Part shown: in pieces, positions 51,557 through 60,848 of the stretch
Position numbering within the stretch: the stretch's first letter is position 1
Layout: each line of letters opens with the position of its first letter
DNA from: Egerieimonas sp900552095
GTDB taxonomy: Bacteria > Bacillota > Clostridia > Lachnospirales > Lachnospiraceae
Direction: 5' to 3'
Assembly: GCA_902469965.1 (NCBI GenBank)
Contig: CABREP010000001.1
Span: 1 to 64,000 of the forward strand
DNA: 64,000 nucleotides
Position numbers and translations under genes: made by a program
Notes under the pieces: generated by a model
What the model was told of the DNA's origin: nothing
Databases searched by the model: none
The model's input: only the letters and a program-made list of their open reading frames with translations

Positions 51557-52468
51557 ATGATCGGCAGCTGTAAAATACGGACAGATCTGGCCCTGGAGAG
51601 CCGGGAAAAATTTGAAAAAGATAATGTGGAAATTGAGGGGGTCGTGCTGAAGAGGCGAAAAGAAGACCCTGGCGACATCTGCACGACTCTGGTGGAGATT
51701 CAAACGGAGCACGGGGCCAGAGTGATGGAAAAGCCCTGCGGCAGGTATATCACGGTGGAGGCGCCGGACCTGGTGACGGCGGAAGAAAAAGTGCAGGAGA
51801 AGGCAGCCGAAATTCTGGCCGGGCACTTAAGGCGGATGCTGCCGAAAAGAAAGGGGGATCTGTCGGTTCTGGCTGTGGGGCTGGGGAACCGGGAGGTTAC
51901 ACCGGATGCGCTGGGGCCTCTGGTGATCCAGAAACTCCAGATCACCCGGCATGTGGTGAAGGAATACGGGAACAGTGGATTGGAGGACGGTCCTTTCTGT
52001 ATGGTCAGCAGCATTGCGCCCGGGGTTATGGCCCAGACGGGGATGGAGACGGTTGAGATCTTAAAGGGGATTGTCGGGGAGACGCAGCCGGATATCGTTC
52101 TGGCGGTAGATGCGCTGGCAGCCCGCAGTATCCGGAGGCTGAACTGCACGGTCCAGCTGACGGATACGGGCATCAGTCCTGGATCCGGCGTGATGAATTT
52201 CCGCTCCGGGATTTCCCGGGAAACTCTGGGGGTTCCGGTGATCGGAATCGGTGTTCCCACCGTAGTGGATGCGGCCAGCATTGTGCACGATGCAGTGTCT
52301 CAGCTGTTAGAGACACTGGAAGAGTCGGAGATAGAGGAATTTCTGGCGGAACTGATTACTCCGGGGCTGCAGAGAATGTTCGTGACGCCAAAAGATGTGG
52401 ATGAAGCGCTTGAAATTTTAAGCGGAATTGTAGCGGAAGGGATCAATCTGGCACTGCGCCAGGTATAA
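51557..52468 (+). CDS. gpr: GPR endopeptidase (germination protease)
   Basis: 303 aa from the ATG at 51557 after AAAAGGAGACTGGA; longer in-frame starts reach back into the rpsT promoter. The propeptide-like IRTDLALESRE is the known autoprocessing region. VLAVGLGNREVTPDALGP, SSIAPGVMAQTGMETVEI, VLAVDALAARS and SPGSGVMNFRSGISRETLGVPVIGIGVPTVVDAASI are family signatures. GPR degrades small acid-soluble spore proteins on germination, so this organism is, or recently was, spore-forming. spoIIP follows after 39 bp. Confidence 0.96.
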   Translation: MIGSCKIRTDLALESREKFEKDNVEIEGVVLKRRKEDPGDICTTLVEIQTEHGARVMEKPCGRYITVEAPDLVTAEEKVQEKAAEILAGHLRRMLPKRKGDLSVLAVGLGNREVTPDALGPLVIQKLQITRHVVKEYGNSGLEDGPFCMVSSIAPGVMAQTGMETVEILKGIVGETQPDIVLAVDALAARSIRRLNCTVQLTDTGISPGSGVMNFRSGISRETLGVPVIGIGVPTVVDAASIVHDAVSQLLETLEESEIEEFLAELITPGLQRMFVTPKDVDEALEILSGIVAEGINLALRQV

Positions 52469-52507
52469 GACAACGGGGTGCCTCATATAGTTTTATGAGG
52501 TGATAGG

Positions 52508-53773
52508 ATGGGGAAGAGAAAGGTCGGGATCCTGCCGGCGGCGGGGGCAGCTTTCGGAGCGCTTCTGCTGGCGGGGGGAGTGATGCTGCTCGGGCAGGAT
52601 CATTTTGCCCGGGGGAAGCTGCTGCTGGCAAATGCCTGGGAGCGGATTGAGGACAAGGCTCTCCAGGCGTATGTCCCCAGGATTTATTATGATCCGGAGC
52701 GGGAGGAAGGGTCATTCTGGGAGAGAGCCGGACGGCTGGTGGAGGATTCTCTTGCCTGCTGGAATTATATTCGGGCCGGGGAGGAGACGGTCTGCCTGGA
52801 GGATGAGTCTACCTGGGAAGCAATCGAGGAGGCGACACACAAGTCTATCGCAGAGCGCCTGAAGGAGAGCGGGGAGGCAGTTCCTGCGCCGGCACCGGAG
52901 GAGACGGACGCAGAAGACACAGAGGATACAGAAGACGCGGAAGACACAGAAGACGGTGAGAAGCCTCTGGAGGCGGCCTTTACCCTGCCGGAACAGCAGG
53001 CCGTGCTGTCCCTGGAAAAAATGCAGGATTTTGATTATCTTCTGAATAATTTTTTTGTTCTGGATCCCACAACTACGATCACCCGGGAGGAGCTGAATCT
53101 TGACAGTCTCCTGGGAAAAGATCTGACGATGAAACAGGATAATTCAGCACCTCAGATTCTGATCTACCACAGTCATTCGCAGGAAGGATTTGCAGATTCT
53201 GTAGAAGGAGATCCGTCCACTTCTGTGGTGGCAGTGGGAGATTATCTGGAACAGATCCTGACAGAAGAATACGGGTATCAGGTGATCCATATGCGGGATA
53301 CTTTTGATCTGGTAGACGGCGTATGGGACAGGAGCGCGGCCTACGATTATGCGCTGGAGAAGGTGGAACAGGTGCTGGCAGAAAATCCCTCCATCGAAGT
53401 AGTGATCGATCTTCACCGGGATGGTGTGCGGGAGGATGTGCGCCTGGTGACAGAGGTGAACGGCAAGCCCACCGCCCGGATTATGTTCTTTAACGGCCTG
53501 TCTAAAAGCAGGACGAACGGGCCGATTGAGTATCTCTACAATCCGTATATCGCGGATAATCTGGCCTTCTCTTTCCGGCTGGAATATGAGGCGGCTCAAT
53601 ATTATCCTGACCTGACAAGATGCGTTTATCTGAAATGCTACCGCTATAACCTTCACGTACGTCCCAAGTCGCTGCTTCTGGAGGTGGGAGCGCAGACGAA
53701 TACGCTGGAGGAGGCGAAAAATGCGATGGAACCCTTTGCGGTGATTTTAAATAAAGTACTAAAAGGGACATGA
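52508..53773 (+). CDS. spoIIP: Stage II sporulation protein P
   Basis: 421 aa. An N-terminal membrane helix (about 10-32), an acidic, low-complexity linker (about 120-155, repeats of Glu-Asp-Thr) and a C-terminal SpoIIP amidase/endopeptidase domain (about 195-420) with LIYHSHSQEGF, DLHRDGV, MFFNGLSKSRTNGPI and LLEVGAQTNTLEEAKNAMEPFA. With SpoIID and SpoIIM it degrades septal peptidoglycan during engulfment. Ribosome site ATGAGGTGATAGG. A small CCTCATA/TATGAGG hairpin lies in the gpr-spoIIP gap. Confidence 0.95.
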   Translation: MGKRKVGILPAAGAAFGALLLAGGVMLLGQDHFARGKLLLANAWERIEDKALQAYVPRIYYDPEREEGSFWERAGRLVEDSLACWNYIRAGEETVCLEDESTWEAIEEATHKSIAERLKESGEAVPAPAPEETDAEDTEDTEDAEDTEDGEKPLEAAFTLPEQQAVLSLEKMQDFDYLLNNFFVLDPTTTITREELNLDSLLGKDLTMKQDNSAPQILIYHSHSQEGFADSVEGDPSTSVVAVGDYLEQILTEEYGYQVIHMRDTFDLVDGVWDRSAAYDYALEKVEQVLAENPSIEVVIDLHRDGVREDVRLVTEVNGKPTARIMFFNGLSKSRTNGPIEYLYNPYIADNLAFSFRLEYEAAQYYPDLTRCVYLKCYRYNLHVRPKSLLLEVGAQTNTLEEAKNAMEPFAVILNKVLKGT

Positions 53774-53798
53774 CAAAAAGACAAAAATATGGTATCAT
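53770..53798 (+). promoter_or_regulatory. Promoter of lepA
   Basis: ATGACA (53770-53775), 17 bp, TATCAT (53793-53798), overlapping the spoIIP stop codon. Confidence 0.55.
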
Positions 53799-53860
53799 TG
53801 CCCCGGATAGTATACGGATTAAGAGAAGGCGGGAGTGATCCCGAACAGGAGGAAAGATAG

Positions 53861-55675
53861 ATGGCGGCAATGGATCAGAGCAAAATTCGTAATTTTTGCA
53901 TTATTGCGCATATTGATCACGGAAAGTCTACCCTGGCTGACCGGATCATAGAGAAAACAGGACTTTTGACAGAGCGGGAAATGCAGTCTCAGGTGCTGGA
54001 TAATATGGATCTGGAGCGGGAGCGGGGAATTACCATAAAGGCACAGACCGTACGGATCGTCTATAAGGCAAAGGACGGGGAAGAATATATTTTCAATCTG
54101 ATCGATACCCCGGGACATGTAGACTTTAATTATGAAGTTTCCCGGAGCCTGGCAGCCTGCGACGGGGCGATTCTGGTGGTAGATGCCGCCCAGGGCATTG
54201 AGGCGCAGACACTGGCCAATGTATATCTGGCACTGGATCATGATCTGGATGTGATGCCGGTGATCAATAAGATTGATCTGCCCAGCGCAGATCCGGAGCG
54301 GGTGAAAGCGGAGATTGAGGATGTAATCGGGATCGAGGCGGAGGATGCCCCCCTGATTTCAGCCAAAATGGGGCTGAATATCGACCAGGTGCTGGAGCAG
54401 ATCGTGGAGAAAATACCGGCGCCCCAGGGAGATCCGGACGCGCCTCTTCAGGCGCTGATTTTTGACTCCCTGTACGATCCGTATAAAGGAGTGATCGTAT
54501 TCTGCCGTATCAAGGAGGGACGCGTCTCCAGGGGAACGCCGATCAAAATGATGGCTACCGGGGCGTCTTTTGAGGCGGTGGAAGTGGGATACTTTGGAGC
54601 CGGGCAGTTCATTCCCTGCGAGGAACTCTCCGCCGGTATGGTAGGTTACATTACGGCCAGCATTAAAAATGTGCAGGATACCCGGGTGGGAGATACCGTG
54701 ACAGACAGCAGGAATCCCTGCAGGGAGCCGCTTCCGGGCTATAAAAAAGTAAATCCCATGGTATACTGCGGGCTTTATCCGGCGGATGGATCCAAGTATG
54801 GAGATCTTAGGGATGCGCTGGAGAAGCTGCAGTTAAATGATGCGTCTCTGTTCTATGAGCCGGAAACGTCCGTAGCGCTGGGATTTGGATTCCGCTGCGG
54901 TTTTCTGGGGCTTCTCCATCTGGAGATCATCCAGGAAAGACTGGAGAGAGAGTACAATCTGGATCTTATCACGACGGCGCCCAGCGTTATCTATAAAGTG
55001 CATAAGACAGATGGAGAGGTAATCGATCTGACAAACCCCACCAACCTTCCGGATCCTTCAGAGATTGAATATATGGAAGAGCCCATGGTGGCAGCGGAAA
55101 TTATGGTGACCACAGAATTTATCGGACCGATTATGGATCTGTGTCAGGAACGCCGGGGACAGTATCAGGGAATGGAATACATGGAAACAACCCGGGCGCT
55201 GTTAAAGTACCATCTTCCCCTGAATGAGATCATTTATGATTTCTTCGATGCTTTAAAATCCCGTTCCAGAGGTTATGCTTCTTTTGATTATGAACTTCTG
55301 GGTTATGAGCGCAGCGAACTGGTGAAACTGGATATCCTGGTGAACAAGGAAGAGGTGGATGCCCTGTCCTTTATCGTGTTTGCGGGTTCGGCTTATGAGC
55401 GGGGCAGAAAGATGTGCGAGAAGCTGAAGGAAGAGATTCCGCGCCAGCTTTTTGAGATTCCCATTCAGGCAGCGGTGGGCAGTAAGATCATTGCCCGTGA
55501 GACGGTAAAAGCGCTGCGAAAAGATGTGCTGGCCAAATGTTACGGCGGTGATATTACGCGGAAGAAGAAACTTCTGGAGAAACAGAAGGAAGGAAAGAAG
55601 CGGATGCGCCAGGTGGGAAATGTGGAAATTCCACAGAAAGCATTTATGAGTGTGCTGAAACTGGATGACGATTAA
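53861..55675 (+). CDS. lepA: Elongation factor 4 (LepA)
   Basis: 604 aa, full length. G1 AHIDHGKST, G3 DTPGHVDF, G4 NKID; EF-G-like domains II, III and V and the LepA C-terminal domain (KCYGGDITRKKKLLEKQKEGKKRMRQVG) are present. It is a ribosome-dependent GTPase implicated in translation quality and initiation. Ribosome site CAGGAGGAAAGATAG. hemW, its usual neighbour, is displaced 3.6 kb downstream by two L,D-transpeptidase genes. Confidence 0.98.
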   Translation: MAAMDQSKIRNFCIIAHIDHGKSTLADRIIEKTGLLTEREMQSQVLDNMDLERERGITIKAQTVRIVYKAKDGEEYIFNLIDTPGHVDFNYEVSRSLAACDGAILVVDAAQGIEAQTLANVYLALDHDLDVMPVINKIDLPSADPERVKAEIEDVIGIEAEDAPLISAKMGLNIDQVLEQIVEKIPAPQGDPDAPLQALIFDSLYDPYKGVIVFCRIKEGRVSRGTPIKMMATGASFEAVEVGYFGAGQFIPCEELSAGMVGYITASIKNVQDTRVGDTVTDSRNPCREPLPGYKKVNPMVYCGLYPADGSKYGDLRDALEKLQLNDASLFYEPETSVALGFGFRCGFLGLLHLEIIQERLEREYNLDLITTAPSVIYKVHKTDGEVIDLTNPTNLPDPSEIEYMEEPMVAAEIMVTTEFIGPIMDLCQERRGQYQGMEYMETTRALLKYHLPLNEIIYDFFDALKSRSRGYASFDYELLGYERSELVKLDILVNKEEVDALSFIVFAGSAYERGRKMCEKLKEEIPRQLFEIPIQAAVGSKIIARETVKALRKDVLAKCYGGDITRKKKLLEKQKEGKKRMRQVGNVEIPQKAFMSVLKLDDD

Positions 55676-55687
55676 AGAATAGAGAAA

Positions 55688-55743
55688 AAAAGTGCCGCGG
55701 CAGAATGTATCTTTGAAGATGCGTTCTGCCGCGGCACTTTTTT
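55688..55743. terminator. Bidirectional terminator between lepA and L,D-transpeptidase 1
   Basis: AAAAGTGCCGCGGCAGAA and TTCTGCCGCGGCACTTTT form a perfect 18-bp stem with A and T tracts on both strands. Confidence 0.95.
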
Positions 55744-55770
55744 GCGACTCCATTTTTGTACTCTGACTGT

Positions 55771-57276
55771 TTAGGATGGTTCTTCTTCCGGAACCAGCGT
55801 GTAAGGTTCGGTGTAGTACATAATGACAGGCGTTCCGGTCTCCAGCATTTCGTAAAGAGTGGCAGCTTCGCTGTCTCTCATGTTGATGCAGCCGTGAGAA
55901 CCATTGTTGATGTAGGCTGTTTTGCTCCAGTCAGTCCGGACATGATTGGCCTCGGCATCATGAAGTCCGATTCCCAGTTCGGGAATGATCAGCATCCAGT
56001 AATCACAGGGAGTTTCATACAGAACTTTTCCGGCGGAGTTGGTTCCCTTCATGATATGATCCAGTTCTTTATTAGCGATACGGAAAGAACCGGCCGGAGT
56101 GTAGCGCCAGGTTGTCATTCGCCCGGAAACAATGCTGTCGGTCTCGAAAGCAAGCTGTCCGTCTTTGTAGAACCAGAGATGCTGGGCGGTCAGGTTGATC
56201 TCCAGGTAAGTATCGCCGAGCCCGTGATTTTCTTTTCCCTTTTCCCGGTGCAGGTATTCCGGTTCTTTTGTGGCGACTTTGTGTTCCGCAATCAGCTGCT
56301 TCAGAACTTCTGCTTCAGCCGCTTCATCCGTCTCATAGCCGTAAGTGTTATATTCGCTGACGGGAATTGTAATGGTTCCATTATTTGTTGAATCAAAAAG
56401 CCGTTCCTTTTTTACGTTATCCACCTTTTTCCCCATTTCCCGGAGGAAGGCTTTCAGGTGTTCATTAAAATAATCTTCATTTTTGGTGAAGGTTCCATCG
56501 TCGTTCTGTACCAGCCAGGTTTTCAGAAGTTCTGGGGTGACTTCCATTGTAGAACCGTCAGGCAGATTATAAGTGATGTGAGCGTTGGCCCACTCGTTGA
56601 GCTGCTTGGCCTGGGTGGAAAGAAGGGAATCTTCATCGGAACGGTACTGAGGCTGCTGATAAAGTCCCAGAGCATCCACGTCCACTTCTTCTTCCCGGTT
56701 TGAGACGGCCTCCTTTACCGCATCAATAACGGCATCGGGAGCCAGTGTTGTTCCCTCTGAGTGAGGCGTCACTGTGTACTGATTATTTTCATAGGTTAAA
56801 GCGGCGTCTACCGGCGCTTCCATATTGGCTGTCTGCAATTCCGGAAGGGAGGACAGCAGTTCGGATAATTTTTCTTCATTATATACGGGGGAACCGGTGA
56901 TTGTGTACTCGTGAGATTTTCCCTGTTCAAAAATCCACATCAGAGGATTCTGCTGATCAAGAAGATCAGATACCGGACTGTCCAGCAGATAGCTGTACTG
57001 GAAATCAGCCCCGGAAATCGTTTCGGTCTTGTCATTTCGGAATTTCAGAGTCAGAGTGTATTCGCCATTGGCGCCGATCAGACTGTTTTCCGTTTCTTCC
57101 GGTGTCATTCCTGAATAATCAATGTTGTTTATGATGGTGTGGGGATAAAAAGTTTTGCTGTACTTCATGGCCATGTAGGCATAAAATCCGACAAAGATCA
57201 GAAGCAGTACCAGAAAACTCAGCACCACACTGAGGATGATTAGTTTTTTCTTGCTCTTTTTTGTTTTGCTTTCCAT
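55771..57276 (-). CDS. L,D-transpeptidase 1 (YkuD) with PG-binding domains
   Basis: 501 aa. A basic N-terminus and one membrane helix (about 10-33), two repeats of a putative peptidoglycan-binding domain (PG_binding_4-like; TLKFRNDKTETISGADFQYSYLLDSP and a second copy ending near residue 290), then YkuD at the C-terminus (about 375-490) with the catalytic HGCxN motif in NNGSHGCINM and a histidine in GIGLHDAEA. It forms 3-3 crosslinks or attaches proteins to peptidoglycan outside the membrane. Paralogue of the next gene, with the same promoter architecture. Confidence 0.94.
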   Translation of the reverse strand: MESKTKKSKKKLIILSVVLSFLVLLLIFVGFYAYMAMKYSKTFYPHTIINNIDYSGMTPEETENSLIGANGEYTLTLKFRNDKTETISGADFQYSYLLDSPVSDLLDQQNPLMWIFEQGKSHEYTITGSPVYNEEKLSELLSSLPELQTANMEAPVDAALTYENNQYTVTPHSEGTTLAPDAVIDAVKEAVSNREEEVDVDALGLYQQPQYRSDEDSLLSTQAKQLNEWANAHITYNLPDGSTMEVTPELLKTWLVQNDDGTFTKNEDYFNEHLKAFLREMGKKVDNVKKERLFDSTNNGTITIPVSEYNTYGYETDEAAEAEVLKQLIAEHKVATKEPEYLHREKGKENHGLGDTYLEINLTAQHLWFYKDGQLAFETDSIVSGRMTTWRYTPAGSFRIANKELDHIMKGTNSAGKVLYETPCDYWMLIIPELGIGLHDAEANHVRTDWSKTAYINNGSHGCINMRDSEAATLYEMLETGTPVIMYYTEPYTLVPEEEPS

Positions 57277-57324
57277 TCATTAAGTCCTTCTTTTCTAAAA
57301 GTGTCGATTCCTGTCAACACTTCT

Positions 57325-57353
57325 ATTATAGGAGGTGAACGGGAAATTGTAAA
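57325..57353 (-). promoter_or_regulatory. Promoter of L,D-transpeptidase 1
   Basis: Minus strand: TTTACA (57348-57353), 17 bp, TATAAT (57325-57330). Confidence 0.7.
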
Positions 57354-57404
57354 TATGTCAGAGGCTTACAAATTATTAAAGATTGCAAAATTTTTGTGAA
57401 CCGG

Positions 57405-59090
57405 TTAAAGCCCCTCCGGCTCCGGAGTGGGAGGAGCCGGGGTTTCCGTTGGAGGAACCGGAGTGGGGGTCGGCGGTTCCGGAGTAGGAGTCGGGGGAAC
57501 CGGAGTGGGAGTCGGCGTGCTGGGCGCCGGAGTAGAAGGAGTCTCGGCCGGAGGAGTGGGCGTAGAAGTTGCAGCCGGCGGCTTTGGATTCTGCGCATAT
57601 TTTTCAGCCGGGGAGAGTTCTTTCCGGAGCGTGTAAGGTTCTGTATAGTAGACAATTACAGGAGTCCCCACTTCGACGGACTCATAGAGTGTTCTGGCAT
57701 CGCCCAGGTGCATATTGATACAGCCGTGGGAGCCATTTGTAAGGTAGGCGGAAGTGCGCCAGTCAGAACGGCCGGTATCGTAATCGTGGAAACCAATCCC
57801 TACGCTGGGAATGAAGGGCATCCAATAAGTACATTTGGCGGTGTAAATTGGTTTGCCGGTAGCGGGATCAATCTCGCCCTTCATGGTATGCGGGCTCTTT
57901 TTGGAAGCCAGCGTATACCAGCCGGCCGGAGTGTAGCGCCAGGTTGTCATTGTTCCGGAGACAATGTTGGTATCAAAGGCGAGTTCTCCGTTTTTGTAAT
58001 ACCACAGATGCTGGCGGGTCAGGTTAAGTTCTACGTAAGTGCCGCCCACTCCGTGGTTTCCGGATCCGCCTCCTGTAGTCAGGTAAACAGGCTCGCGGGT
58101 GATAACCTGATGTTCGGCAATCTGTGTTTTCAGAGCTTTCAGCTCTCCTTCCACATCCATCTGGTATCCGGTGTAGGTGCTCAGATCTCCGTAGGGAACG
58201 GAAATAGTTCCGTCCAGCGTGGTGTCAAAGAGATGTTCTTCGCCGGAAAAAGAGGTTTTGGCGTTCAGCTCTTCCACAAAAGAACGGAGATGTTCTTCAA
58301 AAACGGCCTCGTCTCTGGCGTAGCTGCCGTCTTCATTCTGGGTCAGCCAGCTTTTCAGAAGTTCCGGGGTCAGTTCGGCTGAAGAGCCGTCAGGGAGTGT
58401 GTAGGTAATATGAGCGTTGGCCAGTTCGTTCAGCTGTTCCGCCTGAGCAGCCAGTCCGGGATCGTCCGAGAGGAGAGCAGGTTTGGCATACAGATCTTTT
58501 TCTTCCAGATCAAGCCGGGGTTCTCCGCTTTTGACTGCGTCCTGTACCGCCGTCAGGACAGCGGCTGGATCCAGGGTTGTCCCTTCGCTGGCTTCTGCAA
58601 CGGTGTAGCTCCCATCCTGGTAAACAACCTGGGCATCCGCGGGAGCGCTCATCGTTTCCTCCTGAAGCTGGGGGAAGGTAAGAAGCAGTTCTTTTAAGGC
58701 GTCTTCTTCGTAGGTGTATGTATTTTCCAGGGTATAGGTATGATCTTTTCCGGTTTCTGTGATCCAGAGCAGTGGATTCTGTTCGGAGAGGATGGACTGA
58801 ACCGCCCCGTTGGGAACATAAGTGTAGTTAAAATCGCTGCCGGTGATGATCTGGGTTTCCCCGCCCCGGAAGTTAAGTTCCAGAGTGTAACGATCGATGG
58901 AGTCCTGGATGCGCTGCTCCACTTCGGAGGCCGTCATTTCCGAACAGTCCACACCGTTGATTACTGTGTTGGGGAAAAAGATTTCCCGGTACTTTCTGCC
59001 CATGGCCAGGTAGGCAGTGAAAATTGCCGCAAGGCACACAAGAGTGCCGAGTACAGAGGCCAGAATGATCATTTTTTTCTTTTTTTTCAT
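57405..59090 (-). CDS. L,D-transpeptidase 2 (YkuD) with Pro/Thr tail
   Basis: 561 aa. Same layout as the neighbour: membrane helix (about 8-30), putative PG-binding repeats (SELNFRGGETQIITGSDFNY-like), YkuD (about 375-490) with GVGFHDYD and TNGSHGCINMH. It differs in a C-terminal tail of about 60 residues made of Pro-Thr-Pro-Glu repeats, encoded by a GC-rich run of repeated GGAGTxGGxGTxGG units (57425-57570 in plus-strand reading). The tail may span or bind the wall. The DNA repeats could vary in number between strains. No clear terminator follows. Confidence 0.94.
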   Translation of the reverse strand: MKKKKKMIILASVLGTLVCLAAIFTAYLAMGRKYREIFFPNTVINGVDCSEMTASEVEQRIQDSIDRYTLELNFRGGETQIITGSDFNYTYVPNGAVQSILSEQNPLLWITETGKDHTYTLENTYTYEEDALKELLLTFPQLQEETMSAPADAQVVYQDGSYTVAEASEGTTLDPAAVLTAVQDAVKSGEPRLDLEEKDLYAKPALLSDDPGLAAQAEQLNELANAHITYTLPDGSSAELTPELLKSWLTQNEDGSYARDEAVFEEHLRSFVEELNAKTSFSGEEHLFDTTLDGTISVPYGDLSTYTGYQMDVEGELKALKTQIAEHQVITREPVYLTTGGGSGNHGVGGTYVELNLTRQHLWYYKNGELAFDTNIVSGTMTTWRYTPAGWYTLASKKSPHTMKGEIDPATGKPIYTAKCTYWMPFIPSVGIGFHDYDTGRSDWRTSAYLTNGSHGCINMHLGDARTLYESVEVGTPVIVYYTEPYTLRKELSPAEKYAQNPKPPAATSTPTPPAETPSTPAPSTPTPTPVPPTPTPEPPTPTPVPPTETPAPPTPEPEGL

Positions 59091-59133
59091 AATGGATTCC
59101 TTTACTGGGGATAACTATAGATTTGTCAGTTTT

Positions 59134-59162
59134 ATTATGCCATCTGAGGAAGAAAATGTAAA
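59134..59162 (-). promoter_or_regulatory. Promoter of L,D-transpeptidase 2
   Basis: Minus strand: TTTACA (59157-59162), 17 bp, CATAAT (59134-59139). The -35 box and spacing match the promoter of the paralogue. Confidence 0.65.
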
Positions 59163-59275
59163 TATGGCAGGTCTTAAGAAATGTTTACGCTTTTGAGGCA
59201 GTTCTGTGACAGATCCGTATACAAAGAGGGGAGGGTGTGATAAGATGAAGGGCGAAAGAAAGGGGAGAACGGGCG

Positions 59276-60400
59276 ATGGAGGAGAAAAAAATAGAGCTGT
59301 ATCTTCATATACCATTCTGCAGCCGGAAATGCGATTATTGCGATTTCCTTTCCGGTCCTGCGGATCAGAAGCGGCAGAGAGAATATGTAGAAGCGCTGAA
59401 GCGGGAAATTGCGGCTTCGGGAAAGAAGGAGGAAGTTTGTTCCGTATTTTTCGGAGGCGGAACACCGTCTCTGCTTCCGGCGGAGTGGATGGAGGAACTC
59501 ATGGAATCTCTTGCGGAACAGTTCCGTCTTGCAGAGGATGCGGAAATTTCCATGGAAGCCAATCCGGGAACGCTGACAGCAGAGAAACTTTCCGGATACA
59601 GAAAAGCCGGGATCAACAGGCTGAGTCTGGGCTGTCAGTCAGCCAGGAATGAAGAACTGAAATATCTTGGGAGAATTCATACGTATGAGATGTTTGAGGA
59701 GAGCTTTCAGATGGCCCGTGAGGCGGGATTTTCCAATCTGAATGTGGATCTGATGTCAGGACTTCCGGGGCAGAGCGGGAAGAGCTGGGAAGAAAGTCTG
59801 CGGAAGATACTGAAATGGAATCCGGAGCATATCTCTGCATACAGCCTGATTGTGGAGGAGGGAACGCCCTTTGCCAGAAGAGAGCTTATACTTCCCACGG
59901 AAGAGGAAGAACGGAGGATGTATGAGGTGACGGGAACCCTTCTGGGGGAGGCCGGGTATGAACAGTATGAGATTTCCAATTATGCAAAACCCGGATTTGC
60001 ATGCCGCCATAATATCGGTTACTGGATCCGAAGGCCATACCTGGGAATGGGACTGGGCGCGGCCTCTCTTTTTGGAGAAGTCAGGTATCAGAACACCTCT
60101 TCTATGGAAGCGTATCTGAGTAAAAGCGGGGAGCCGGAGAAAATCCGGGAAAATAAGGAAGAGCTTTCCCGGAAGGAACAGATGGAAGAATTTTGCTTTC
60201 TGGGGCTGCGCATGATGTGCGGGATAAGCCGGCGGGAGTTTGAGGAACAGTTTCAGAGAAGTATGGAAGAAGTGTATGGAGAGGTGATTGAAAAGCATAA
60301 AAAACTGGGGATGCTGGAGGAAGAAGAAGGCCGGGTACGTCTGACGCGGCGGGGGATCTCGGTCAGCAATGGAGTGATGGCCGATTTTTTGCTGGATTAG
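59276..60400 (+). CDS. hemW: Radical SAM heme chaperone HemW
   Basis: 374 aa from the ATG at 59276 after AAAGGGGAGAACGG. Radical-SAM motif CSRKCDYCDF (15-24), FFGGGTPSLLP, the SMEANPGT and GINRLSLGCQS blocks and the C-terminal HemN-like domain match HemW, which binds heme and is thought to insert it into respiratory proteins; it lacks features of true HemN. Gene order lepA-hemW is the clostridial norm, here interrupted by two L,D-transpeptidase genes. Confidence 0.94.
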   Translation: MEEKKIELYLHIPFCSRKCDYCDFLSGPADQKRQREYVEALKREIAASGKKEEVCSVFFGGGTPSLLPAEWMEELMESLAEQFRLAEDAEISMEANPGTLTAEKLSGYRKAGINRLSLGCQSARNEELKYLGRIHTYEMFEESFQMAREAGFSNLNVDLMSGLPGQSGKSWEESLRKILKWNPEHISAYSLIVEEGTPFARRELILPTEEEERRMYEVTGTLLGEAGYEQYEISNYAKPGFACRHNIGYWIRRPYLGMGLGAASLFGEVRYQNTSSMEAYLSKSGEPEKIRENKEELSRKEQMEEFCFLGLRMMCGISRREFEEQFQRSMEEVYGEVIEKHKKLGMLEEEEGRVRLTRRGISVSNGVMADFLLD

Positions 60401-60408
60401 AATAAGAA

Positions 60409-60458
60409 AAACAGTATATAACAGTTGACAAAGTGATATACACTGTTATATACTGTTT
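60409..60458 (+). promoter_or_regulatory. GntR promoter flanked by 17-bp inverted operators
   Basis: AAACAGTATATAACAGT (60409-60425) and its exact complement ACTGTTATATACTGTTT (60442-60458) lie 33 bp apart centre to centre. The promoter TTGACA (60425-60430), 18 bp, TATACT (60449-60454) is enclosed. Likely autoregulatory operators of the downstream YtrA-type repressor. Confidence 0.8.
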
Positions 60459-60476
60459 GTGAACAGGAGGAAAGCT

Positions 60477-60848
60477 ATGAGGATTATTATCAATAATGCA
60501 TCCCAACAGCCCATTTATGAACAGATTGTAGATCAGGTGAAATCGCTGATCATAGATGGAGAACTGCAGGAACATCAGATTCTGCCTTCTGTTCGGGCTC
60601 TGTCAAAGGAACTGAAGATCAGTGCACTGACGGTAAAAAAAGCGTATGACAATCTGGAACAGGAAGGTTTCATTGTCACAGTCCATGGGAAAGGAAGCTT
60701 TGTCGCCAGCACAAATCAGGAACTTTTAATGGAAGAGCACCGCAAGGAGGTAGAAGCCGATTTAGAACTGGCCATTCTGAAGGGCAGACGCTGCGGAATG
60801 AGTGCGGAGGAGATCCGTGAGTTATTTGAGTTGATTTTGGAGGAATGA
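60477..60848 (+). CDS. GntR family regulator, YtrA subfamily
   Basis: 123 aa from the ATG at 60477 after AACAGGAGGAAAGCT; a GTG 18 bases upstream would overlap that site. N-terminal winged helix (IYEQIVDQVKSLIIDGELQEHQILPSVRALSKELKISALTVKKAYDNLEQEGFI) and a short C-terminal helical dimerisation segment, as in YtrA, which lacks a ligand domain. Heads an operon with an ABC ATPase and permease (ATGA overlaps), an arrangement common for antibiotic- or envelope-stress-responsive exporters. Confidence 0.93.
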   Translation: MRIIINNASQQPIYEQIVDQVKSLIIDGELQEHQILPSVRALSKELKISALTVKKAYDNLEQEGFIVTVHGKGSFVASTNQELLMEEHRKEVEADLELAILKGRRCGMSAEEIRELFELILEE

